Assembly: GCA_017987975.1 (NCBI GenBank)
Contig: JAGNSQ010000003.1
Span: 1-44,154 of the forward strand
DNA: 44,154 bases
Reading direction: 5' to 3'
Source of the DNA: Saprospiraceae bacterium
GTDB taxonomy: Bacteria > Bacteroidota > Bacteroidia > Chitinophagales > Saprospiraceae
The notes beneath the pieces are model-generated. The model did no database searches and was not told the origin of the DNA. It worked only from the letters and a program-made list of their open reading frames with translations. A program made the position numbers and the translations under genes. Within the stretch, counting starts at the first letter, position 1, and each line of letters starts with the position of its first letter. Shown here one piece after another: positions 1 through 7,228 of this stretch.

Positions 1-2
1 AT

Positions 3-2141
3 TGGATGATCTTACCCAATTTGCCTAGATTAGTGCGACTGGGAGATAAAATAGTAATCACGGCAACTATTGCCAATAAAAGTGGAAAAGCAGGTGAAGC
101 AGCAGTAAATCTGGACCTTAAAGATTTGGTTACAGGTGAAAGTCGCAATAACTGGATTCAGCAATATTTAACTCCTATTTTCCTTGAAAATGATGCCACA
201 GCCACGGTTTCTTGGTCTCTTGACATTCCTTTGTCTGAAGCGTCTTTGTTGGAATATACCGTTTCTGTTGTTGCAGGGCAAAGAGGAGACGCAGAAAAGG
301 GAATCCTTCCGTTGTTGTCCAATGAAGTTGTAATTACAGAAAGTCAGCCATTCATTATTCGACCGGGTGAAAAGAAAAAATACGATGTGCCACAACTACA
401 GCCAGCCAACCTTCAAAATACGAAGTCATTACATTTTGGAATTGAAATGACGAGTCATCCCGCTTGGTTAGCTCTCCAGGCTATGCCGTTTGTTATCAAT
501 AACGGCTATGACAACGCGATTGATAATGCAGATAAAATATATGTAACTGCTCTGGCAATGGCTGTTAGAAATCTTTATCCTCAATTGGATGAGGTATTGG
601 AAAAATGGGAAGCTCAGACTAGCAAGGGATCAAGTTTACTGGAAACGCATGCCTCATGGAAAAACATACAGTTGGAACAAAGTCCGTGGGTAGGTATTGC
701 CAATAAGGAAAAAGAACAGACCAAACAGTTGATCCAAATTTTGAATCCTGCCCTACAATACAATGAAGTTTTAAAATGGAAAGACAAATTGATGGAACAA
801 AGAATGGCAGAAGGTTCTTTTGGTTGGTTTAAAGGGGGAGCATTCAATCATTATACCACTTGTAGAGTTGTTATAAGCCTGGGTAAAGCCAATGCCTTCA
901 ATGTGGTTCCCTCGATTAATGAATGGATGGCACCAACTATTTCATTTCTGGATAATTACCTCTTCAATGAATACAATCGATTGCTAAAAGAGACAGAAAA
1001 GGATGCTTTAAAACTCAAAAATTACATTCCTTCAGAAGACATTATTTGCCACTTGTATGCGCGATCATTTTTTAGGAACCTACCTATTGAGCCAACAATG
1101 AAACCTGTATATCAGTTTTATGCTGAGCAGGCATTAAATGCAAGCCAACAATACAGTCTGATGGGGCAGGTAATGCTTGCTAGTTATGATTTGAGATTCA
1201 AAGGACAGACTTGGAAAACGATTGCTGCTGCTTTGTTGGAAAAAGCCAAAACTCAAACCAGCACTGGAATGTATTGGAATGCAGGCACCGGTTTGAAATG
1301 GCAGGAAATGCCTGTTGAAAGCCACGCGGCGATCATGGATTTTTTATACGAATCAGGAGCAGATATCGGCAAGTTGGAAGAAATGAAAATTTGGCTTTTA
1401 TCACATAAAAAAACGCACCATTGGTCATCAACGAGAGCTACTGCTGACGCGATTTCTGCTCTGCTGTTACAAAAAGGCCCAAGGCAGGTCAATTTTACTG
1501 ATGCTGAGGGGGTTAGTGTTAGCGCCGGGGGTATTCGATTACCTCAAAGTGGTCAGATCTCAGCGGGCTCCAGTTATTTCATCCAGGAATGGTCTGAAAA
1601 AGAAATTGTACCTGATTTAGGTAAAATTGATATTGCCAACAATGGTCAAGGAGTGGCATTTGGAGCTGTGTATTATCAATATTTGAGTCCAATTAAAGAA
1701 GTTAAGCAATCACAAAATAACTCTCTTTCTATTACAAAAGCGCTCTATAGAGAGGATAGGGAAGGAAGTAATGTCAAACTCACACCTCTATCCTCAGAGC
1801 TTGTATTGACACCCGGAGATGTTTTGGTCTCCCGCCTTTTGGTGCATTCAGACAGAGAACTTGAGTTCGTGCATTTGAGTGATCTGAGAGGTAGTGGCCT
1901 TGAACCATTCCGTGCGCTAAGCAGTTACAACTGGAAAGGAGGATTGGGGTACTACGAAAATGTAACAGATGGATCAACACATTATTTCATTGATCGGTTG
2001 CCAAAAGGAGATCACGTATTTGAATCCCGGCAAAGGGTGGTTCTAAAAGGAACTTACAGTGGTGCCCTTGCAAGTATAGAATGTTTGTATGCTCCTGAAT
2101 TTAGAGGCAATACAGAAGGATCAGTGATAGTTGTAAAATAG
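3..2141 (+). CDS. Alpha-2-macroglobulin family protein, C-terminal part (5' end outside window)
   Basis: The reading frame is open to the left edge, so this is the C-terminal ~712 residues of a larger protein. Bacterial alpha-2-macroglobulins are large envelope proteins thought to trap proteases. From the first ATG (position 6), residues ~1-110 look like a macroglobulin beta domain. Residues ~145-480 are a helical thioester-type domain, recognisable from SHPAWLALQAMPF and a late WSSTRATADAISALL segment. The C-terminus (LPKGDHVFESRQRV, then LYAPEFRGNTEGS) matches the MG10 domain of bacterial macroglobulins. Where relatives carry the thioester CAEQ, this protein has NAID (513-524), so it should not form a covalent bait bond. 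The 3' end lies 77 bp before ubiE. Family assignment is firm; function in this organism is inferred. Confidence 0.85.
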   Translation, partial: WMILPNLPRLVRLGDKIVITATIANKSGKAGEAAVNLDLKDLVTGESRNNWIQQYLTPIFLENDATATVSWSLDIPLSEASLLEYTVSVVAGQRGDAEKGILPLLSNEVVITESQPFIIRPGEKKKYDVPQLQPANLQNTKSLHFGIEMTSHPAWLALQAMPFVINNGYDNAIDNADKIYVTALAMAVRNLYPQLDEVLEKWEAQTSKGSSLLETHASWKNIQLEQSPWVGIANKEKEQTKQLIQILNPALQYNEVLKWKDKLMEQRMAEGSFGWFKGGAFNHYTTCRVVISLGKANAFNVVPSINEWMAPTISFLDNYLFNEYNRLLKETEKDALKLKNYIPSEDIICHLYARSFFRNLPIEPTMKPVYQFYAEQALNASQQYSLMGQVMLASYDLRFKGQTWKTIAAALLEKAKTQTSTGMYWNAGTGLKWQEMPVESHAAIMDFLYESGADIGKLEEMKIWLLSHKKTHHWSSTRATADAISALLLQKGPRQVNFTDAEGVSVSAGGIRLPQSGQISAGSSYFIQEWSEKEIVPDLGKIDIANNGQGVAFGAVYYQYLSPIKEVKQSQNNSLSITKALYREDREGSNVKLTPLSSELVLTPGDVLVSRLLVHSDRELEFVHLSDLRGSGLEPFRALSSYNWKGGLGYYENVTDGSTHYFIDRLPKGDHVFESRQRVVLKGTYSGALASIECLYAPEFRGNTEGSVIVVK

Positions 2142-2194
2142 CAGTGAGGTTTGGATGGAATGGAAGTGTAGAAGCACATATAAAAACTAATGCT

Positions 2195-2202
2195 TATATT
2201 TG
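2195..2202 (+). promoter_or_regulatory. -7 promoter element for ubiE
   Basis: TATATTTG followed by CG is a perfect match to the Bacteroidota consensus TAnnTTTG. It lies 16 bp before the chosen ubiE ATG, giving a leader of about 10 nt. No TTG is seen at the expected -33 distance, so only the -7 half is supported. Confidence 0.5.
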
Positions 2203-2218
2203 CGCGTTACAAAAACAG

Positions 2219-2959
2219 ATGACACAGTTTAAACACGACAATGTCACCCCTTATAAAAGTGAAGTGGGGAAGAAGAATCAGGTCAAATCAATGTTCGATA
2301 GCATTGCCAGATCGTATGATTTTCTCAACCATTTTTTATCCCTTGGCAGTGACATCCTTTGGAGGAAAATAGCATTGAATAAAATTGCCGGTTTCAACCA
2401 CAATCAAATCCTGGATGTGGCAACGGGTACTGGTGACTTAGCCCTGGAAGCGTGTAAGAAGTTTTCGCCAGACCACATATTTGCACTTGACATTGCTGTT
2501 AACATGCTTGAGATTGGAAAAATCAAAGCTAAAAAGGCAGGCAAGGATAAAATTATCGATTTTGTGGCAGGAGATAGCGAAGACCTTCAATTTGAAGACT
2601 ATCGGTTTGATACCGTTATGTCGTCATTCGGTGTCAGGAATTTTGAAAACCTTGACAAAGGCTTGTCAGAAATGTACAGAGTCTTAAAACCAGGTGGGGT
2701 TATTATGGTTCTTGAATTTTCAAGACCTCGTGTTTTTCCAATTAAACAATTGTATTCCTTTTACTTTAAGTACATTTTGCCTACAATAGGCAAATGGATC
2801 TCTAAAGACAATAAGGCCTACCATTATTTGTACGAATCATCCAGCGCTTTTCCCTGTTTTGAAGAATTTTTGGCAGTGTTAAACAAAATAGGATTCAAAA
2901 ATTCACGTTATCATGCATTAAGCTTTGGGATATGTTCCGTATACGTTGCAGAAAAATAA
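2219..2959 (+). CDS. ubiE: Demethylmenaquinone methyltransferase (MenG/UbiE)
   Basis: This class I SAM-dependent methyltransferase performs the last step of menaquinone synthesis, C-methylating demethylmenaquinone at the membrane. The SAM-binding motif I reads LDVATGTGDLALE. The family signatures VKSMFDSIARSYDFLN near the N-terminus and SFGVRNFENLDKGL in the middle are typical of UbiE. The frame is open back to a GTG at 2144, but the ATG at 2219 gives the usual ~247-residue length and sits just after a TAnnTTTG promoter element, so I prefer it. The 3' end overlaps porT by 28 bp, which implies co-transcription. The ubiE-porT pairing is, to my knowledge, common in Bacteroidota. Confidence 0.93.
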   Translation: MTQFKHDNVTPYKSEVGKKNQVKSMFDSIARSYDFLNHFLSLGSDILWRKIALNKIAGFNHNQILDVATGTGDLALEACKKFSPDHIFALDIAVNMLEIGKIKAKKAGKDKIIDFVAGDSEDLQFEDYRFDTVMSSFGVRNFENLDKGLSEMYRVLKPGGVIMVLEFSRPRVFPIKQLYSFYFKYILPTIGKWISKDNKAYHYLYESSSAFPCFEEFLAVLNKIGFKNSRYHALSFGICSVYVAEK

Positions 2960-3636
2960 GTTTGTCTTTTTGGGGAATAATTCTCCTCAGTGTTTTGGGC
3001 TTTGGCCAAAGTCGGTCAAGGGACAATTATAATTATCAGGATTTTCAGGGTAAATCTTACTACTTTGGTATGGCCTTTGGAACCAACGTATCAGGGTATC
3101 GCATAAATCAATCCAGCTATTTCATAGGTAATGATAGTATTAGAATAGCAGAAGGAAAAAGAAAAGGGGGCTTCAATATCCACATGATTGCCAACCTCAA
3201 AATGGGCGAGTATTTTGACTTTCGATTTTTACCGGGTTTTGCATTTTCTTATCGGTCATTTATTTTTAATGATCTACAGGAAAGACAAGTGGAATCTGTT
3301 TTTTTTGAACTGCCTTTTAGTCTCCGGTACAAGTCAATGCCATATAAAGATAAACGCGTCTTTGTTACCGGTGGTTTGAAATATAACTACGACATTGCCA
3401 GTAGCTCTAAGTCCAGGCAAGCTGCAACTTTAATAAAAATATCACCACACGACTTTCAATGGGAAGTAGGATTTGGCATGCAATTTTTCTACCCATTTTT
3501 TATATTTTCTCCTGAAATCAAATACAGCAGAGGTCTTGGCAACATACTGATCTACAACAAAGACCTCAATGAGTCAAAAGTATTGGAAAACGTAACTTCC
3601 CAAATCTTTACGCTGACTTTCAATTTTGAAGGATAA
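2932..3636 (+). CDS. porT: PorT family outer-membrane beta-barrel protein (type IX secretion)
   Basis: This is a 234-residue protein with an N-terminal signal-type helix (about residues 9-25, ending GFGQS) followed by alternating amphipathic strands rich in aromatic residues. It ends in strand-like IFTLTFNFEG, as expected for an outer-membrane barrel. PorT/SprT is a component of the type IX secretion machinery. Its position directly after ubiE, with a 28-bp overlap, supports PorT rather than a generic barrel. The T9SS cargo encoded at 39300-41180 shows that such a system should exist in this genome. Translation probably couples to ubiE. A generic PorT-like barrel of other function remains possible because barrels diverge quickly. 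Confidence 0.8.
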   Translation: MFRIRCRKISLSFWGIILLSVLGFGQSRSRDNYNYQDFQGKSYYFGMAFGTNVSGYRINQSSYFIGNDSIRIAEGKRKGGFNIHMIANLKMGEYFDFRFLPGFAFSYRSFIFNDLQERQVESVFFELPFSLRYKSMPYKDKRVFVTGGLKYNYDIASSSKSRQAATLIKISPHDFQWEVGFGMQFFYPFFIFSPEIKYSRGLGNILIYNKDLNESKVLENVTSQIFTLTFNFEG

Positions 3637-3642
3637 ATGGGG

Positions 3643-4359
3643 CTAAAAACCTAATACATCTTTCATGGCAAAGACTCCTCGTTTGCCAATTATCCATTCT
3701 GCGGCCATTACAGCCCCGGTTGCAAAACCCTCCCGGTTATGCGCTTCATGGGTAATAGATATATCATCTATCGCACTGGTATAATGAATGGTATGGGTGC
3801 CAGGTGCCGGATCCTTTCGGATGGCATTTATTTTCAGCACATCATTTTGATCAGATGCTCCCAAACCCCAGGATTTCAGATCTGCCCGACTATTGATAAT
3901 TGACTGAGCAAGCGTTATTGCTGTTCCACTTGGAGCATCTAATTTGGCTGTATGGTGGGTTTCATCAATACTTACCTTATAGTCTGGCCATTTTGACATA
4001 AGCTTGGCTAGATATGAATTGAGAAGAAAAAAGAGATTAACACCCGGACTAAAATTGGATGCGTGAACCAGGGCTCCGTTGGTGTTATGAATCAGCTGAT
4101 AAATGCGATCTTCTTCCGCCTGCCAGGCTGTGGTTCCACAAACTACAGGCAATCCAAGGTCATTACAATAGGTAATGTGTTGCACAGCCAATTCCGGTCT
4201 ACTGAATTCTATAACCACCTCAGCTTTTGAGGTTTTTAAAGTAGAAAGTTCTGCTGCATTTTGAGAGCCAATTTTTAGTACAATTTCATGGCCCCGAAGG
4301 AGAGCCACTTTTTCGATGGCCTTGCCCATCTTTCCATAGCCTAACAGTGCAATCCTCAT
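3643..4359 (-). CDS. dapB: 4-hydroxy-tetrahydrodipicolinate reductase
   Basis: DapB reduces 4-hydroxy-tetrahydrodipicolinate to tetrahydrodipicolinate with NAD(P)H, in the lysine and diaminopimelate pathway that feeds peptidoglycan. The nucleotide-binding loop is GYGKMG (residues 7-12). The catalytic block is ETHHTAKLDAPSGTA (about 133-147), containing the His-His pair (135-136) and Lys139. At 238 residues it is the short form common in Bacteroidota. It follows the ferredoxin gene by 2 bp and is the last gene of a six-gene minus-strand run that starts at yidC. dapF of the same pathway lies at 18395-19186. Confidence 0.95.
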   Translation of the reverse strand: MRIALLGYGKMGKAIEKVALLRGHEIVLKIGSQNAAELSTLKTSKAEVVIEFSRPELAVQHITYCNDLGLPVVCGTTAWQAEEDRIYQLIHNTNGALVHASNFSPGVNLFFLLNSYLAKLMSKWPDYKVSIDETHHTAKLDAPSGTAITLAQSIINSRADLKSWGLGASDQNDVLKINAIRKDPAPGTHTIHYTSAIDDISITHEAHNREGFATGAVMAAEWIIGKRGVFAMKDVLGF

Positions 4360-4361
4360 TT

Positions 4362-4709
4362 TTATAAATGCAGCCTTTCTTTTCTGGCTAATAAAATAGC
4401 TTCGGTTTCTCTGCGATCAGGGTCAGGAACACAACAATCAACCGGACACACTGCAGCACATTGAGGTTCTTCGTGAAAACCAACACATTCTGTGCATTTA
4501 TCAGGCACTATAAAATAAAAATCATCGCTGACCGGCTTTTGTAATGCGTCGACACTTACTTCTCTCCCATCTTCCAAAAGGTAATTACCCTGAATGGTAA
4601 TTCCATCCTTAATGGCCCATTCTACGCCTCCTTCATAGATGGCGTTGTTGGGACATTCGGGTTCACAAGCCCCGCAATTAATACATTCATCTGTGATTAT
4701 GATGGCCAT
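4362..4709 (-). CDS. 4Fe-4S dicluster ferredoxin
   Basis: This 115-residue cytoplasmic electron carrier has two [4Fe-4S] binding motifs. The first is C9-x2-C12-x2-C15-x3-C19-P. The second is C72-x2-C75-x8-C84-x3-C88-P. The long insert between the second and third cysteine of motif two is typical of the YfhL/FdxA-like group. The C-terminus has two further cysteines (92-93). The gene lies 2 bp upstream of dapB. A 117-bp gap separates it from pssA and holds a palindrome and a near-consensus -7 box, so it may have its own promoter. The redox partner cannot be told from the sequence. Confidence 0.9.
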   Translation of the reverse strand: MAIIITDECINCGACEPECPNNAIYEGGVEWAIKDGITIQGNYLLEDGREVSVDALQKPVSDDFYFIVPDKCTECVGFHEEPQCAAVCPVDCCVPDPDRRETEAILLARKERLHL

Positions 4710-4729
4710 GATGTAAAAATGATATTATG

Positions 4730-4766
4730 CAAAATAACAAAATTTTATTCTAAAGTGTTTACTTTA
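4730..4766 (-). promoter_or_regulatory. Possible promoter with palindromic operator for ferredoxin-dapB
   Basis: On the minus strand TTATTTTG (4737-4730) matches TAnnTTTG in seven of eight positions. The palindrome TAAAGT-GTTT-ACTTTA (4751-4766) falls across the expected -33 region. This arrangement fits a repressor or activator site in front of the ferredoxin gene. The -33 TTG itself is absent, and the AT-rich arms could also be chance. Confidence 0.35.
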
Positions 4767-4826
4767 AAGGCTCTTAAACAGTATAATTAACTAATAATTT
4801 AGAAAAAACTTATGAATTTTATTTGG

Positions 4827-5522
4827 TTATGCTTTTCTGGAAAGCGATTGAGCCAAGGACAGGATGATGTAAAGAAGAATAATAACAGGTGCTGCCAACT
4901 TATTGTCAACCAGTAGAAGAATGATAAAAACGATCAACAGTACAAGTTGGAGTTTATTCTGCCTCATATCTTTGTTGAGTCCTTTTAAAGAGAACATACG
5001 AACTGTACTAACCATTATAAAGGCAAAGAAAAAGGCAATAGCCCAGTAAGCATAAACATTTTCAAGAATTGATTTAATGATTTGACTATCATATTCAATA
5101 CCTAAAAACAGCCCTATTAAAAACATAGCGGTTGCAGGGGTTGGCAGACCAGAAAAATAAGGTGAAGGTGGCAACAAATTAAATTTTGCCAACCTTACTG
5201 CGCTTGCAACAACAATTGCCAAAGGCGGAATCATAGCTGCCCAACCTTCTACAGGACTCAATAGGAAATAGAGGTAAGCTGGTGCAACTCCGAAGCTGGT
5301 GAGATCTGCTAAAGAATCCAATTCCCGGCCTAATTCACTTTGTGCTTGTAATTTTCTGGCAGCAAAACCATCCAAAACGTCAAAAACAAGGGAGAAAAGT
5401 AGGAAAATGGAGCTTTTATAATAATCAGCAGTTACGATGGCCATAAATCCGCATCCCAGATTCATCAAAGTAATGATGCTGGGGATATAACTCCTTTTTC
5501 TTATTCGCTTTTTTGGCTCCAT
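4827..5522 (-). CDS. pssA: CDP-diacylglycerol--serine O-phosphatidyltransferase
   Basis: PssA makes phosphatidylserine from CDP-diacylglycerol and L-serine, the precursor of phosphatidylethanolamine, in the inner membrane. The CDP-alcohol phosphotransferase signature is complete: D48-x2-D51-G-x2-A-R-x8-G65-x3-D69-x3-D73. The 231 residues hold several hydrophobic helices and a basic N-terminus. The start codon overlaps the rhomboid stop by one base (TAATG), so the two genes are translationally linked. It belongs to the yidC-gpsA membrane biogenesis run. Confidence 0.94.
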   Translation of the reverse strand: MEPKKRIRKRSYIPSIITLMNLGCGFMAIVTADYYKSSIFLLFSLVFDVLDGFAARKLQAQSELGRELDSLADLTSFGVAPAYLYFLLSPVEGWAAMIPPLAIVVASAVRLAKFNLLPPSPYFSGLPTPATAMFLIGLFLGIEYDSQIIKSILENVYAYWAIAFFFAFIMVSTVRMFSLKGLNKDMRQNKLQLVLLIVFIILLLVDNKLAAPVIILLYIILSLAQSLSRKA

Positions 5523-6139
5523 TAAAATACGCTTACAATTTTATGAATAAAAAGTGAAAAAAGAGCAGGTTTCATGGCAATTGTAAAAAGAAAACCGGCA
5601 ACAGCTCCATATAAGTGAGCCTCATGATCAATATTATCAGCATTCTTTTTGCCAGCCCAGCTTGAATAAAACAAATAAAGTATGCCAAACAGAACTGCAG
5701 GAATTGGCAAAATGAAAAACAAACCTAACATCGCCGTGGGTTCAAAAACTATGAATGAAAAAACAATAGCGGATGTTGCTCCTGATGCTCCAACCGACCG
5801 GAAATGGGCATTATCTCTATGCTTCATGTAGGTAGGCACATTGGATAAAACCAAAGTAAAAAAATAAAAGGTTGCATACATCACCATTCCGGCTGTGAAG
5901 CCATGAATCTCAGTAAAATAATATTCCACCATTTTACCAAATTCATACAAAACATACATATTGATAAACAAATGGAAAACATCGGCATGAATTAAACCCC
6001 CTGTTATCCACCGAAACTTTTCACCGCGATTAAATTCAGCAAAAGGGTAGTGACAAAGTTTGTCAAACAGATGCCTGCTATTGAATGCCAGCCAGGATAC
6101 AAGACAAGTTATAGCTACGATTACAATGGTTACATTCAT
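5522..6139 (-). CDS. Rhomboid family intramembrane serine protease
   Basis: Rhomboids cleave transmembrane substrates inside the membrane. This 205-residue protein has the catalytic serine in V-GAS119G and the catalytic histidine in DHEAH175LYGAVAGF. The structural H56-x3-N60 motif is in the loop after HADVF. Six hydrophobic segments are visible, the minimal rhomboid core without extra domains. It lies between gpsA (45 bp upstream) and pssA (one-base overlap). The linkage with a phospholipid synthase is suggestive, but the substrate is unknown. Confidence 0.92.
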   Translation of the reverse strand: MNVTIVIVAITCLVSWLAFNSRHLFDKLCHYPFAEFNRGEKFRWITGGLIHADVFHLFINMYVLYEFGKMVEYYFTEIHGFTAGMVMYATFYFFTLVLSNVPTYMKHRDNAHFRSVGASGATSAIVFSFIVFEPTAMLGLFFILPIPAVLFGILYLFYSSWAGKKNADNIDHEAHLYGAVAGFLFTIAMKPALFSLFIHKIVSVF

Positions 6140-6184
6140 GGCAGAATTGCAGATTGATTGAATTTGAGAAAAGGTTGCCTTGCA

Positions 6185-7225
6185 TTACCTCACTATGTTG
6201 AAGTCAACATCCGGCGCATTGGGTATGCTCATTAGGATTTCGATGGCTTTTCGTACATCAAAATCTTCGTAGATAACGCGGTAAAGCAGGTTGGTAATAG
6301 GCAATGGTGTCTGGTGATACTTAGCCAGGAAGTAAATGATTTTTAATGTTCTCACACCTTCAACTACTTCTGAACTACTATTGATAATATCATCTCTTTT
6401 TTCACCTCTGGCAAATCGGTATCCAAATGCAAAGTTTCTACTTTTTTCGCTGGTTGAAGTGGCAATGAGGTCACCCAAGCCGGCGGCACCAAAAAAAGCT
6501 TGCCCCGAAAGGCCAAGGGAGGTACCATATTCTATCATCTCTGACAGTCCTCTGGTTATCAAAAGTGCCTCCATGTTTTTACCCAGACCAAGACCACTTA
6601 CGATACCCGAGGCCAATGCTATAATATTTTTATAAGATCCAGATATTTCAGCTCCTTTGAGATCATAACTCCCAAAAATGGTAAATCTTTTACTGGTGAG
6701 CAAATCTTTACCTGTTTTGATCACTTCATCAAACTCAGAAGCAATCACTGAAGCTGCGGGTAGGTTGGAGAGAATTTCTTTGGCTAGATTCGGGCCTGCC
6801 ATACAACCAATTCTCAATACGGAAGATTCCTGTGATATTACCTCAGACATGGTACATACCTGTTTGATGTCAAAATGTCCTGCTTCCAGGTCTTCATCAT
6901 TGATCAAACTGGTGTCTAGTCCTTTGGTGCCATGTATTATGATGTGATAAGGTCTTAAATAGGTACTCATGGCTTGCATGGTTGTCCTCATGGCGCCAGA
7001 AGGCACTACCAGAAATATTACATCACAACTTGCACAAATAAACTGAAGGTCCATGGTTGCGGTGACCCGTTCAGAAAGGGTATATCCAAGGTGTTCATGC
7101 TTATTATTAATGTGATGTACCAGTGTTTCCTTTCTGGAAAATAATAAGACATCAACATTTTCAGAAAGTAGTTTGGCTACCGTGATACCAAAACTACCTG
7201 CCCCTATGACACCTGCCGGTTTCAA
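6185..7225 (-). CDS. gpsA: NAD(P)H-dependent glycerol-3-phosphate dehydrogenase
   Basis: GpsA reduces dihydroxyacetone phosphate to sn-glycerol 3-phosphate, the backbone of phospholipids. The Rossmann loop is GAGSFG (residues 8-13). The substrate and NAD-binding C-terminal domain shows the family segments GSYKNIIALASGIVSGLGLG and GAAGLGDLIATSTS. Length (346 residues) is close to the family norm. It starts 3 bp after the yidC stop, so both are very probably one transcript. Together with pssA it makes this minus-strand run a membrane biogenesis cluster. Confidence 0.95.
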   Translation of the reverse strand: MKPAGVIGAGSFGITVAKLLSENVDVLLFSRKETLVHHINNKHEHLGYTLSERVTATMDLQFICASCDVIFLVVPSGAMRTTMQAMSTYLRPYHIIIHGTKGLDTSLINDEDLEAGHFDIKQVCTMSEVISQESSVLRIGCMAGPNLAKEILSNLPAASVIASEFDEVIKTGKDLLTSKRFTIFGSYDLKGAEISGSYKNIIALASGIVSGLGLGKNMEALLITRGLSEMIEYGTSLGLSGQAFFGAAGLGDLIATSTSEKSRNFAFGYRFARGEKRDDIINSSSEVVEGVRTLKIIYFLAKYHQTPLPITNLLYRVIYEDFDVRKAIEILMSIPNAPDVDFNIVR

Positions 7226-7228
7226 AAC

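Noticed and set aside
4751-4766. Palindrome before the ferredoxin gene as a terminator of pssA
   Set aside because: The 6-bp AT-rich stem is too weak and is not followed by a clean T-tract on the minus strand; an operator role is more plausible.
6336-6635. Plus-strand open frames inside gpsA, yidC and CNNM genes
   Set aside because: They are shadows of well-supported genes on the other strand and show no family motifs.
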